Shown: piece by piece, positions 1 to 7,696 of the stretch | How positions within the stretch are numbered: position 1 is the first letter of the stretch | Layout: each line of letters starts with the position of its first letter | Assembly (NCBI GenBank): GCA_021808425.1 | Contig: JAKBBS010000031.1 | Span: 1 to 25,114 of the forward strand | Direction of reading: 5' to 3' | Length of the DNA stretch: 25,114 nt | From: Actinomycetes bacterium | GTDB taxonomy: Bacteria > Actinomycetota > Acidimicrobiia > Acidimicrobiales > Palsa-688 | Notes under the pieces: generated by a model | The model's database searches: none | Told to the model about the DNA's origin: nothing | What the model saw: the letters and a program-made list of their open reading frames with translations, nothing else | Position numbers and translations under genes: made by a program

Positions 1-341
1 AGTCCCAGACGTCCCTCAACGCAGAGGAACAAACAGTCGCAGCAGACTCGATGCTCGGCCAGAAGATAAGCGGGACAGGATCAGGTGGTCAAGTGGTATC
101 GGGAACCGTTACAGCGGTCCTGCTGAGCGGCTCCGGCCCGCCGCAGCTCAGCTTGGCCGGACAGAGCGGGACCGTGTCACTCGACCAAGTAACGCAGGTC
201 TACAGCGCGAGCGCCGCGACTGCAACAACTTCGACGCCAGCGTCAAATGCGACGGGTAGCACAAACGCGTCGAGCTCGAACTCCTCGACTACTCCCGCAG
301 CGTCAAGCAGCGCACCCCCTCCGGCATCAAACGCCGCCTGA
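1..341 (+). CDS. flgD: Flagellar hook-capping protein FlgD, C-terminal part (5' end outside window)
   Basis: The frame is open from base 3 and ends at TGA 339-341, so only the last ~112 residues are present. The piece 'VVSGTVTAVLLSGSG' followed by 'VSLDQVTQV' matches the short beta-rich domain that closes compact FlgD proteins of the Bacillus type. After it comes a ~45-residue Ser/Thr/Ala/Pro tail, probably disordered. FlgD caps the growing hook and lets FlgE subunits polymerise; the flgE gene follows 34 bases downstream, which supports the call. The low-complexity tail is longer than in model FlgD proteins. Identification rests on one short domain plus gene order. Confidence 0.75.
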   Translation, partial: SQTSLNAEEQTVAADSMLGQKISGTGSGGQVVSGTVTAVLLSGSGPPQLSLAGQSGTVSLDQVTQVYSASAATATTSTPASNATGSTNASSSNSSTTPAASSSAPPPASNAA

Positions 342-375
342 TCACTTACAAATCCAAAACGAAGGGAACCACCCA

Positions 376-1680
376 ATGGAACAGTCACTGATTGCAGCCG
401 TCTCAGGCATAGCCGCCGATCAAGCATACCTCGACGTGGTCGGCAACAACGTCGCGAACTCCAACACGACCGCCTACAAATCCGAAAGCGCTCAGTTCAC
501 GGACCTGCTCGCCCAGCAGGTGGCGGGTGCCTCAGCTCCTGTCCCCGGTGGACAGGGTGCAGGTATAAATCCGCTTGCCATCGGGTCCGGAGTCCGCGTC
601 GGGGCTGTTTCGCTCAACGAGTCGCAAGGTGCGATCCAAACCACGAACGTCCCGACGGATGTCGCTATCCAAGGCAGCGGGTTCCTGGTGACTCAGCAGT
701 ACGGCCAGACCATGTATACCCGAGACGGGAGCCTCACCCTCGATGCTAACGGAAATCTCGGCACTCAGACCGGCGGCCTCGTCCAGGGATGGGCGGCGAA
801 CGCTCAAGGCGTTATCAACACCAACGCGCCCACTGGGGCTATCAGCATCCCGACCGGGACGACCATGCCGGCGTCGGCGACGACGGAAATGACCTTGGGC
901 GGAAACCTACCGGCGTGGTCGGGAACCGGGACCGCCACACCGATCACCACGACGATCAACGCCTATGACTCGCTTGGCAACGTCATACCAGTGTCGCTGA
1001 CATTCACTCCCGTGGCCGGCAGCGCCAATAAGTGGACGGTGCAGGGAACGGTACCGAACGCTTCCGGTACCCCGACGAACCTGTGGACCACGGCACCGAC
1101 GATCAGCTTCGGCGCGTCGACAGGCCAGATCAGCTCGGTGACAGGAGCGACCACAAACGCCGATGGCTCTCTGTCACTGCCCGTCCAGACGATGCCGTCG
1201 AACTACGCGTTCCCGACCGGCGACACCTGGAACATCAACTTCCCGAACCCGACCGGTGCAGGTGCGGTGACGCAGTACTCTGGTCAGCAGTCGCTTTCCG
1301 TCACCAGTGCAGACGGTGCCCCATCGGGCTCGCTGGCGGGCTTCTCGATCGGATCCGACGGCGTGATCACCGGCTCGTTCTCAAACGGGAAGACGCTCGC
1401 TATCGGCCAGATCGCCTTGGCGCAGTTTTCAAACCCGGGTGGCCTGTCTCCCCAAGGAAACCTCAACTACATCCAGAGTCCCAACTCCGGTCAGCCCGCG
1501 GTCGGCGTGCCCGGGACGAACGGGTCGGGGACACTGATAGGTGGTGCCCTCGAGGGATCTAACGTCAATCTCTCGTCGCAGCTGACGGACCTGATCGTAG
1601 CCCAAGAGGCGTATCAGGCCAACACGAAGGTGGTCTCCACTACGGCGATGAACCTGACGGCGCTCGCCCAGATGGCCTGA
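376..1680 (+). CDS. flgE: Flagellar hook protein FlgE
   Basis: 434 residues. The N-terminus 'MEQSLIAAVSGIAADQAYLD' followed by 'VVGNNVANSNTTAYK' is the rod/hook-family signature that forms the inner tube and carries the export signal. The C-terminus 'LTDLIVAQEAYQANTKVVST' is the matching C-terminal heptad region. The central ~300 residues are the Thr/Gly/Asn-rich outer domains. The ATG at 376 was chosen because GAAGGGA at 361-367 lies 8 bases before it and the family N-terminus begins there; the frame is open further upstream but that extension has no family character. FlgE polymerises into the hook outside the cell after export by the FliPQR-FlhB gate encoded downstream. Confidence 0.95.
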   Translation: MEQSLIAAVSGIAADQAYLDVVGNNVANSNTTAYKSESAQFTDLLAQQVAGASAPVPGGQGAGINPLAIGSGVRVGAVSLNESQGAIQTTNVPTDVAIQGSGFLVTQQYGQTMYTRDGSLTLDANGNLGTQTGGLVQGWAANAQGVINTNAPTGAISIPTGTTMPASATTEMTLGGNLPAWSGTGTATPITTTINAYDSLGNVIPVSLTFTPVAGSANKWTVQGTVPNASGTPTNLWTTAPTISFGASTGQISSVTGATTNADGSLSLPVQTMPSNYAFPTGDTWNINFPNPTGAGAVTQYSGQQSLSVTSADGAPSGSLAGFSIGSDGVITGSFSNGKTLAIGQIALAQFSNPGGLSPQGNLNYIQSPNSGQPAVGVPGTNGSGTLIGGALEGSNVNLSSQLTDLIVAQEAYQANTKVVSTTAMNLTALAQMA

Positions 1681-1787
1681 ACGGCCCTAGCGCGCTCAAG
1701 TGACGGGTCTTCGATGCCGAAGAAATTCCGGAAACGCCAGGACGGCAACCGATCTCACGGCCAAGGACAGGCCAGGGGAGACCCAAC

Positions 1788-2711
1788 ATGCCCGATGCCG
1801 GCGCGACTCAACTGGTCGACGAGAAAACGCGTGATTTCCGCCCTTACGACTTTCAACGCCACGCGGCGATGGATCGGGGACGCCTGCGTCGCCTGTCTCC
1901 CCTCCTTGAAGTTGCCGCCCACCGGATAACTCAGGCTCTAACCGGACTTGTCCGCACGTCGGTCCGCGTGGAAGTGGGTGAGCTGAGCCAGAAGACGTGG
2001 GAGGCTCACGCCAACGCCCTTCCGGATCCGACCTACATCGCGTTTGCAACTATCAATCCGATAGGCGGCCGGCTCAGCATCCACATGCCGAGCACCCTGG
2101 CCCGTGCGATCGTCGAGTTGCGTCTGGGTGGGACGGTACGTTCAACCACCATCGAGCGTCAGCTGTCTGAGATCGAGGTTCGACTACTTGCAGAGGTCAC
2201 CGAGTCGCTGATCGACGAGTTTCTCCAAGCGGCCAGCGTCGTGGTTCCGATGGCGAGTGGACCTATTAGCACCTCAAGCAGCCCCGTCCTGGTGCAGATG
2301 CCAGATCCCAGCGAGGTGTGCCTTCTCGTCAAGCTCTCCGTGACGCTGGAGGAACGAACCACCTTCGACGTGACCGTCACAGTTCCCCTCGTGATGCTCA
2401 TGACCCTCCTCGACGCTCTTGAACGAATCGAGAACCCGGAGGAGATGGAGAAGGACTCGGTGGCCTCCGACGTCCTCGAACGGCTTTTGGAGGCGCCACT
2501 CCAGGTGACGGTATCGTTTCCGGACGTCATCCTGTCCGCTGACGAGCTTTTGAGCCTCAGTGCCGGCGACGCCATACCGCTCCAGCAGCCCGAAGGTACG
2601 CCGGTACATCTCAATGTGGAGGGGGTCCACTTCTGCGATGTGCTTGCAACCACTTCGGGTAAGCGCCTCGCGTGCTTGGTCGTAGACACTAGATCGAAGG
2701 AGGCCCAGTGA
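1788..2711 (+). CDS. fliM: Flagellar motor switch protein FliM
   Basis: 307 residues with the FliM pattern: 'FRPYDFQRH' near residues 17-25, a CheC-like middle domain containing 'LSEIEVRLLAEVTESLIDEF', and a C-terminal SpoA/FliN-like domain (about residues 225-300, ending 'RLACLVVDT'). FliM sits in the C-ring, where it sets rotation direction and links the MS-ring to FliN. ATG 1788 is preceded by AGGGGAG (1774-1780) at good spacing. The N-terminus is short: only ~16 residues precede the FRPYDF motif, and the usual CheY-binding LSQxEIDALL segment is not there. The gene overlaps fliN by four bases. Confidence 0.92.
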   Translation: MPDAGATQLVDEKTRDFRPYDFQRHAAMDRGRLRRLSPLLEVAAHRITQALTGLVRTSVRVEVGELSQKTWEAHANALPDPTYIAFATINPIGGRLSIHMPSTLARAIVELRLGGTVRSTTIERQLSEIEVRLLAEVTESLIDEFLQAASVVVPMASGPISTSSSPVLVQMPDPSEVCLLVKLSVTLEERTTFDVTVTVPLVMLMTLLDALERIENPEEMEKDSVASDVLERLLEAPLQVTVSFPDVILSADELLSLSAGDAIPLQQPEGTPVHLNVEGVHFCDVLATTSGKRLACLVVDTRSKEAQ

Positions 2712-3034
2712 CACAGGATCAGCTGGCAACACAAGGCGCGGTAGCTACTGACGTCAAGGAGTCGGTCGGCTTCGACGGCCGGCCGATCGAGCTCCTATAC
2801 AACGTCGACATGGCGGTTACTGTGGAACTGGGTCGTACCCGGATGACGATGCGGGAACTGCTCGCCCTTCGTCCGGGCAAAGTGATCGAACTTGACCGCC
2901 TTGCACGGGCACCGGTGGACATCCTTGTCAACAACACCCTCCTTGCTCGAGGTGAGGTCGTCGTGCTCGATGAGGAGCTCGGGGTGCGAGTCACCGAGAT
3001 AACCGGCTCCGGTGCCGAGCGGCCGCCAAGTTGA
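2708..3034 (+). CDS. fliN: Flagellar motor switch protein FliN
   Basis: 108 residues. The single SpoA domain is clear: 'YNVDMAVTVELGRTRMTMRE', then 'LLALRPGKVIELDRLARAPV', then 'DILVNNTLLARGEVVVLDE' and 'LGVRVTEI'. The length is typical for a minimal FliN. The start is GTG 2708 within the sequence GTGA, so it overlaps the fliM stop; AAGGAGG at 2697-2703 is a strong ribosome site just ahead. FliN forms the bottom of the C-ring and also docks the export ATPase complex. The overlap with fliM and with fliO suggests coupled translation of the three. Confidence 0.95.
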   Translation: MTQDQLATQGAVATDVKESVGFDGRPIELLYNVDMAVTVELGRTRMTMRELLALRPGKVIELDRLARAPVDILVNNTLLARGEVVVLDEELGVRVTEITGSGAERPPS

Positions 3035-3495
3035 GTTCGATGAGTAGCCTCGTCGCCACGGCCAGTGTTACCTCGACGTCGGCGGCTGTGTCAGTACCGT
3101 CGCTGATGCTGCAACTGCTGATCGGCCTCGGAGTCGTTCTTGCCTTGATCTGGGTTGCTTCAAAGGTGGCGAAGGGCCGCCTCGCCAAGCCAGCTCGCAC
3201 ACGTGGATCGGCGACGACGCTGAGCGTGGTCAGCCGCCAGACGCTCGGTAAAGGCGTCCATGTGGCAGTGGTCCGGGTCGGATCAGAGACCCTCCTGCTC
3301 GGCGTCACTGCACACCAAGTGACCAGACTCGCAGATATTCCCTACGAAGCCGCGGATGGCTTCTCCGACGAACCCGCGACCGAGCTTGCCGGGTCCCGAA
3401 ATTCGATGGCAAGTATCGCAGGAAAGCCGGCAGTTGCGCCGTTGCTCCAGGGAGTCTTCCGTCACCTCCAAGAGCTGACGATCCGACGAGCCTAA
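3031..3495 (+). CDS. fliO: Flagellar biosynthesis protein FliO
   Basis: 154 residues from TTG 3031, which overlaps the fliN stop in TTGA; an ATG three codons later (3040) is an alternative. A single membrane span lies at about residues 24-45 ('LMLQLLIGLGVVLALIWVAS'), followed by a basic stretch and the cytoplasmic FliO domain: 'LSVVSRQTLGKGVHVAVVRV' and 'ETLLLGVTAHQVTRLADIP'. FliO helps assemble the FliP ring of the export gate. Sequence conservation in FliO is low in general, so the call depends on the span, the domain pattern and the position between fliN and fliP. Confidence 0.88.
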   Translation: MSSMSSLVATASVTSTSAAVSVPSLMLQLLIGLGVVLALIWVASKVAKGRLAKPARTRGSATTLSVVSRQTLGKGVHVAVVRVGSETLLLGVTAHQVTRLADIPYEAADGFSDEPATELAGSRNSMASIAGKPAVAPLLQGVFRHLQELTIRRA

Positions 3496-3508
3496 GCACC
3501 CTCAAGCC

Positions 3509-4219
3509 ATGACCCAACTTCTCTCTTCGGTGGTGGTACCCACGACGGCCGGTGCCGGATCGTCCATCAACATCAACCTCGGCAGCGCCCTCGGCAAACC
3601 ATCTAGCAGCATCCTGGTGATCATCGCTCTGACGTTGTTGGCGTTAGCGCCGTCACTTTTGATCTTGATGACGGGGTTCACGCGCATCATCGTGGTCTTC
3701 AGCCTGCTGCGCCAGGCGCTCGGACTGACTACTACACCGCCCAATCAAGTGCTCGCAGGGTTGGCTTTGATACTGAGCCTGTTCATAATGACCCCGACGT
3801 TGACCCAGGTCAACAAAGTGGCCGTTCAGCCCTATCTGCACGGTAAGGCGTCGGCGACGCAGGCTTACCGCGCTGCCGAGGTGCCCCTCAAGTCGTGGAT
3901 GCTCAAGCAGACCGGGAGCCAGGAACTCGCCCTCACCACGGCTGTCGACGGTGAACACCCGGCGGCGCCGACGGACGCCTCACTGGCTGCAGTCATCCCT
4001 GCTTTCGTGTTGTCGCAGCTCAAGAGCGGGTTCATCATCGGCTTCGTGATCTTCATCCCGTTCCTTGTGATCGACCTGGTGGTCGCGTCAGTTCTCATGT
4101 CATTAGGAGTAGTGATGCTGCCACCTACCCTCGTGTCGCTGCCGTTCAAGCTCCTGCTGTTCGTGATGGTCAACGGTTGGATACTGGTGACCCACTCTTT
4201 GGTGGTCGGTTTCCATTGA
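3509..4219 (+). CDS. fliP: Flagellar type III export gate protein FliP
   Basis: 236 residues. Highly conserved FliP blocks are present: 'LLALAPSLLILMTGFTRIIV', 'FSLLRQALGLTTTPPNQVLA', 'SLFIMTPT', then the C-terminal 'AFVLSQLKSGFIIGFVIFIP', 'FLVIDLVVASVLMSLGVVML' and 'PPTLVSLPFKLLLFVMVNGW'. Four membrane spans are evident. A ~30-residue N-terminal segment before the first span could be a signal peptide or a linker. FliP forms a pentamer at the core of the export gate with FliQ and FliR. ATG 3509 follows the fliO stop by 13 bases with no clear ribosome site, so translation may depend on coupling. It overlaps fliQ at TTGA. Confidence 0.96.
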   Translation: MTQLLSSVVVPTTAGAGSSININLGSALGKPSSSILVIIALTLLALAPSLLILMTGFTRIIVVFSLLRQALGLTTTPPNQVLAGLALILSLFIMTPTLTQVNKVAVQPYLHGKASATQAYRAAEVPLKSWMLKQTGSQELALTTAVDGEHPAAPTDASLAAVIPAFVLSQLKSGFIIGFVIFIPFLVIDLVVASVLMSLGVVMLPPTLVSLPFKLLLFVMVNGWILVTHSLVVGFH

Positions 4220-4488
4220 CCGAAGCCCAGCTGATGGGAATTGCGTCAGAGGCGTTGATGATGACGCTGAAGCTAGCGCTGCCGTTCCTTCTCGGGAGTC
4301 TTGTGGTCGGCCTGATCGTGTCGCTGTTCCAGACGGTGACCCAGCTTCAAGAGGTCACCCTTACGTTCGTTCCAAAACTGGTGGTTGTCGCAGTGATCCT
4401 GATCGTCGCCGGGCACTGGATGCTCGGACAGATGGAAGGCTATACGACGACCATGATCTCCCAGACTGCGAGCATCGTCGGGGGATGA
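4216..4488 (+). CDS. fliQ: Flagellar type III export gate protein FliQ
   Basis: From TTG 4216 the product is 90 residues, the family's normal size. The frame is open further upstream to a TTG at 4177, but that would run through the end of fliP and is not needed. Two membrane spans are visible: 'MMTLKLALPFLLGSLVVGLI' and 'FVPKLVVVAVILIVAGHWML'. Between them lies the conserved 'SLFQTVTQLQEVTLTF'. FliQ packs around the FliP/FliR core of the export gate. The start overlaps the fliP stop (TTGA), which argues for translational coupling. Confidence 0.95.
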   Translation: MTEAQLMGIASEALMMTLKLALPFLLGSLVVGLIVSLFQTVTQLQEVTLTFVPKLVVVAVILIVAGHWMLGQMEGYTTTMISQTASIVGG

Positions 4489-4489
4489 G

Positions 4490-5257
4490 TTGAGCGTCAG
4501 CCTCGACCCTGTTTGGCTGCTCGGCTTCCTACTGGTGTTCGTGCGGGCACTGGCCTGGATGGCAGTGGTGCCACCTTTTTCCAACAGGGCTACCACGCCG
4601 CGCACCGTGCTGATCGGCTTTGCGGGCGGCCTCGCCATTCTGGCCGTCCACCAGGTTCCCCAAAGTGCGATTCCCACCGACACGGCTGGTCTCGTCGGGT
4701 CTTTGGTAATGCAGATCCTGAGCGGTCTCATACTCGGGCTACCGGTGCAGATACTTCTGAGCGCTATCAGCTCCGCCGGATCGATGGTCGACCTGTTCGG
4801 CGGTCTCAACCTTCCGCCGTCGATTGACCCCCTGTCGGCTCAGCAGACGCCGATAATCGGCCAGCTCTACGAACAGGTCGGCATGGTGCTGCTGTTCGTC
4901 ACAAACGGCGAGATGCTGCTCGTCAAGGGTTTCGCGCTTTCGCTCGGGAAGGGCGCGATAACGCTGAACACCTCCGCGCTTAGTGCAGGTGTCGTCAGTG
5001 CTGACGTCGCGACCTTCTTCACCGCCACCCTCGAGATAGCGGCGCCGCTCGTAGCGGTGCTGTTCGCCGCCCAGATCGGACTCGCGCTGCTCTCCAAGGC
5101 TGCGCCACAAATGAACGTGTGGCTGCTCGGCTTTCCGATCCAGGTGATCCTGTCTCTCGTGTTCGTGGCTATAGGACTCCAGGTGCTGCCCGGGTACTTG
5201 TCCAACATCCTCGGGCGGATCAGCACAGATATGGCCCTTCTCGTCAACGGGCACTGA
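4490..5257 (+). CDS. fliR: Flagellar type III export gate protein FliR
   Basis: 255 residues, hydrophobic with about six spans. FliR landmarks include 'FVRALAWMAVVPPFSNR' at the N-terminus, 'LGLPVQILLSAISSAGSMVD' in the middle and 'LALLSKAAPQMNVWLLGFPI' in the C-terminal half, the last being the most conserved FliR stretch. TTG 4490 begins one base after the fliQ stop; no in-frame ATG is available before the first span. FliR is the single-copy gate subunit that partners with the FliP pentamer and contacts FlhB, encoded next with an overlapping TGATG. Confidence 0.94.
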   Translation: MSVSLDPVWLLGFLLVFVRALAWMAVVPPFSNRATTPRTVLIGFAGGLAILAVHQVPQSAIPTDTAGLVGSLVMQILSGLILGLPVQILLSAISSAGSMVDLFGGLNLPPSIDPLSAQQTPIIGQLYEQVGMVLLFVTNGEMLLVKGFALSLGKGAITLNTSALSAGVVSADVATFFTATLEIAAPLVAVLFAAQIGLALLSKAAPQMNVWLLGFPIQVILSLVFVAIGLQVLPGYLSNILGRISTDMALLVNGH

Positions 5258-6354
5258 TGGCCAGGGACGACCGCACTGAGAAAGCCACGCCGAAGCGCCG
5301 ACGCAAGGCGAAGGGCGAAGGCCGCGTCGCCCGGTCACCTGACGTGTCCGGATGGTTGCTGATGCTGGTGGGGACGATGATCCTACCGACACTGTTCCGC
5401 TCGGCGGATTCGAGGCTCACCAAGCTCGTAGGCCAGTCCGCCAACGTGATCGCCAGCCCGTCTTCGAGTGGCGCTCTCGGGATGCTGGTGAGCGGCTTGA
5501 ACGACACGGCTGCCCTCATCCTGCCGGTGCTCGGAGCGTTTGCCATCGCCGGTGTCGCTGCGGGCGTCGCACAAACGGGAGGTGTCCTGTCGCTGCACGC
5601 AGCGGCCCCCAAGTGGGGCAAGCTCAATCCCTTCAAAGGCTTCAAGAACCTCCTGTCCACGCAGTCCCTGTGGCAACTCCTCAAGCAGCTGGTCAAGCTT
5701 CTGGCGCTCGTCGGTCTCGCCTACGGGACAATCTCCGGTCTCAGCCACAAGCTGGTCGGGTCCGATCCTGCTCAGATGGCCCCGCTCGTCTCCTATGCCG
5801 GGTCGACCCTTCTCGGCCTCACCCGTGACGTGGCGGGAATAGGCCTGGTGCTGGGTATCGGAGATTTCGCGTGGCAGCGCCACCAGCTCAACAAGTCACT
5901 CAAGATGACCAAACAGGAAGTCAAGGACGAGAACAAGGACGCCGACGGCAACCCGACGCTCAAGGGGCAGGTCAGGCGCAAGATGCGCGGGATGTCACGG
6001 GCCCGGATGATGGCTGCGGTCGCTGGATCCGACCTGATCGTGGTCAACCCTACCCACTACGCCGTGGCGTTGCGTTACGACCCCCAGCGGGGGAGCGCGC
6101 CGGTCGTGGTCGCGAAAGGAACCGACGAGGTAGCCCTTCGAATCCGCGCCGAGGGGACCGCTCACCGGGTGCCGGTCGTCGAGGACCCCCCTCTCGCCCG
6201 TGCGATCCACGCGACGTGCGAGATCGACGACGTTATCCCCCCCGAACTCTTCCTGGCGGTCGCGCGGCTACTGGCCTTCGTGTTCACCATGCCGCCCGTC
6301 ATGCGCGCAGCCGGGCTAGTCCACCGGCGTCCCTCCAGCGCGATGGTGGCCTGA
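5257..6354 (+). CDS. flhB: Flagellar export gate / substrate-switch protein FlhB
   Basis: 365 residues from ATG 5257, which overlaps the fliR stop. The basic N-terminus 'DDRTEKATPKRRRKAKGEG' is typical of FlhB. Four membrane segments follow, then the cytoplasmic domain with the autocleavage motif NPTH at residues 264-267 ('VVNPTHYAVAL') and the conserved 'VVVAKGTDEVALRIRAEG' and 'VPVVEDPPLARA'. Autocleavage between N264 and P265 switches export from hook to filament proteins. The N-terminal frame is also open upstream inside fliR, but the family N-terminus fixes the start. In many genomes flhA follows; here the next gene is a tRNA 89 bases on. Confidence 0.96.
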   Translation: MARDDRTEKATPKRRRKAKGEGRVARSPDVSGWLLMLVGTMILPTLFRSADSRLTKLVGQSANVIASPSSSGALGMLVSGLNDTAALILPVLGAFAIAGVAAGVAQTGGVLSLHAAAPKWGKLNPFKGFKNLLSTQSLWQLLKQLVKLLALVGLAYGTISGLSHKLVGSDPAQMAPLVSYAGSTLLGLTRDVAGIGLVLGIGDFAWQRHQLNKSLKMTKQEVKDENKDADGNPTLKGQVRRKMRGMSRARMMAAVAGSDLIVVNPTHYAVALRYDPQRGSAPVVVAKGTDEVALRIRAEGTAHRVPVVEDPPLARAIHATCEIDDVIPPELFLAVARLLAFVFTMPPVMRAAGLVHRRPSSAMVA

Positions 6355-6443
6355 TTCGACGGCTTCGTAAGGGGATCGCTTTGCGAGGCGCCGAGGGGAA
6401 GACCGGCATCGTGTTGGTGTAATCTTCTTGCTCCGCACTCCGC

Positions 6444-6517
6444 GGGGCTATAGCTCAGCCGGTTAGAGCGCAGCACTGATAATGCTGAGGTCGGTGGTTC
6501 GATTCCACCTAGCCCCA
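6444..6517 (+). tRNA. tRNA-Ile (anticodon GAT)
   Basis: A full cloverleaf can be drawn: acceptor GGGGCTA (6444-6450) pairs with TAGCCCC (6510-6516); D arm GCTC...GAGC; anticodon stem CAGCA/TGCTG with loop CTGATAA, so the anticodon GAT is at 6478-6480; T arm GGTGG/CCACC with loop TTCGATT. The discriminator is A6517, and CCA is not encoded (CTG follows). GAT reads AUC/AUU isoleucine codons. tRNA 3' ends are common targets of tyrosine recombinases, and one lies about 1.2 kb downstream with mobile-type cargo between. Confidence 0.97.
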
Positions 6518-6617
6518 CTGGAAAAGTCCTGGTAGGGGGGTTGCGCCAGGTACCCGCCTAGAACTGACTGGCCAATCATCCCGCGTCCATCCCGCGGAGG
6601 GACGAGCCTTGAACTCG

Positions 6618-7039
6618 TCACATCAGGCCCGGGTACCGCCGGTGTAGTTCCTCAAGGACTGCCGGATCAAGGTCTTCGCCGTATTCGTCAGCTGGTTCGA
6701 TGACGAAGTAGCCGAAGGCTGCGTTGAAGGTGACGGCCCAGCGGTTCAGGAATCCTCGTAACCAAGGAGAGCGAATGACAGCTGTTCGTCGATGATGAAG
6801 TCGACCTCCGCCTCCCACGTCAGATCATCATCGAACGGAGGGAGCTTAAGCGTGACGGTTGCTGTGATGGCTGCCCAGTCCTGGCCGAGAAGGCGAATCT
6901 TCTTTGTGGCGTCGCTCCGGTAGCGGGGGAACTCAATCCCTATGAGGTCCCCCATACCACGAGGAAAGATCGTCCTTGGAGACCCAGTATCGATCAGCGC
7001 CTTGGTGGAGATCGACAGGCCTCCGAGGGCGGCGGTCAC
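6618..7039 (-). pseudogene. Retropepsin-like aspartic protease, broken by a one-base frameshift
   Basis: Reading leftward from 7039, the frame gives 'STKALIDTGSPRTIFPRG' (Asp-Thr-Gly active site) and later 'SFALLGYE', then stops at 6746. The continuation is in another frame: 'GFLNRWAVTFNAAFGYFVIE' to the TGA at 6618-6620. Retropepsin-like proteins normally read LLG-x-x-G-FL-N/D-R-x-x-V-T-F without a break. One extra G (GAGGGATTC instead of GAGGATTC, + strand near 6754) would restore a single ~140-residue protein. Upstream the same frame stays open to 7126 with credible residues ('VHAFPWREEELF') but no ATG/GTG/TTG before GTG 7039, so the start is uncertain. The partner protein just upstream is DUF5678-like. 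Confidence 0.7.
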
Positions 7040-7126
7040 CTCCAGCGTGGGGCGTAGGATCCTGAGGCCAGGGTTGAAGAGTTCTTCCTCGCGCCAGGGG
7101 AAGGCGTGGACGCGCCCCGTGGTCGT

Positions 7127-7360
7127 CTACCCAGCGCCGACGATGTAGCTGTCCGTCGTGGGGCGCACGTACTCAATGACGACCCCGCGCCGCTTGCGAT
7201 GATCCATGTCGTGGAGTCGAAGAGCCAGTTTGTGAGAGCTTTCCGCCGCGGCGACTACGTTCCCGTTGGCTACTGCCACCCACATCCCCTCGAATCGGTC
7301 CAGCCCTTCAGTGCGCGGCAGAGCGGCGACGCGCCGAGGTGACTCGGAACCAGTGCTCAT
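7127..7360 (-). CDS. DUF5678-like small protein
   Basis: 77 residues from ATG 7360 to TAG 7127. The core 'FEGMWVAVANGNVVAAAESS' followed by 'KLALRLHDMDHRKRRGVVIE' and 'YVRPTTDSYIVG' has the DUF5678 layout: a short beta hairpin 'x-G-x-W-V-A-V-x-x-G-x-V-V', a helix, then a beta strand. The domain's function is not known. It is upstream of, and in the same frame as, the retropepsin-like gene, separated only by the stop codon, so the two are probably one operon. Family assignment is by eye from the pattern. Confidence 0.55.
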   Translation of the reverse strand: MSTGSESPRRVAALPRTEGLDRFEGMWVAVANGNVVAAAESSHKLALRLHDMDHRKRRGVVIEYVRPTTDSYIVGAG

Positions 7361-7404
7361 AGGTGCACGATATCCAGTACTGAGCCGCGACCACCAGAGC
7401 CGGA

Positions 7405-7454
7405 AATCATGAACACCTGCCGCGTCAGTAATCTTATGATTTTTCTAGAATCAT
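7405..7454. promoter_or_regulatory. Repeated AATCAT/ATGATT motifs upstream of the AbrB-like gene (candidate operator)
   Basis: AATCAT occurs at 7405-7410 and 7449-7454, and its complement ATGATT at 7436-7441. The last two form an inverted repeat around TTTCTAG immediately before the GTG start at 7458. The stretch is AT-rich compared with its surroundings. AbrB-type antitoxins commonly bind such repeats in their own promoter, so autoregulation is a reasonable inference. The motif is only 6 bp, so chance is possible. Confidence 0.35.
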
Positions 7455-7457
7455 GTC

Positions 7458-7682
7458 GTGGATCCCGCGGTGGACGTCTTCTACGGTCCTAACCCTCTAC
7501 AGAAGAGCGGCACGGTTACTGTGCCGAGGGAGCTGCTGCGCGAGGTCGGACTCGAAGTCGGGGACAAGGTGCAGTGGGCGCTCAACCCGGATATCCCGGG
7601 GACCTTGATCCTTATCCCCTCTAACCTTCTCGGCAGATCGATGGAAGCGATGCTTGATGTGATCCGAGGAAGCGCTCAGTAG
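7458..7682 (+). CDS. AbrB/SpoVT-type DNA-binding protein (orphan antitoxin-like)
   Basis: 74 residues from GTG 7458. The swapped-hairpin AbrB pattern is visible: 'LQKSGTVTVPRELLREVGLE' then 'VGDKVQWALNPDIPGTLILI', with the conserved x-G-x-V-T-V-P and L-x-x-G-D-x-V motifs. A C-terminal helix 'SMEAMLDVIRG' could contact a partner. Antitoxins of this type usually precede a VapC (PIN) toxin gene, but here the next gene (integrase) is convergent and only 14 bases away, so no partner is seen. It could also be a stand-alone transition-state regulator. An ATG at 7453 is out of frame. Confidence 0.65.
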   Translation: MDPAVDVFYGPNPLQKSGTVTVPRELLREVGLEVGDKVQWALNPDIPGTLILIPSNLLGRSMEAMLDVIRGSAQ

Positions 7683-7696
7683 GGGGACGCGTTCAC

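Noticed and set aside
247..375. 43-codon N-terminal extension of flgE
   Set aside because: It overlaps the end of flgD in another frame and lacks FlgE character; the ATG at 376 has a ribosome site and the family start.
6162..6518. - strand frame starting 'MGLGGIEPPTSALSVLRSNR' over the tRNA
   Set aside because: This is the well-known false protein from translating the antisense of a tRNA gene; it overlaps tRNA-Ile and the end of flhB.
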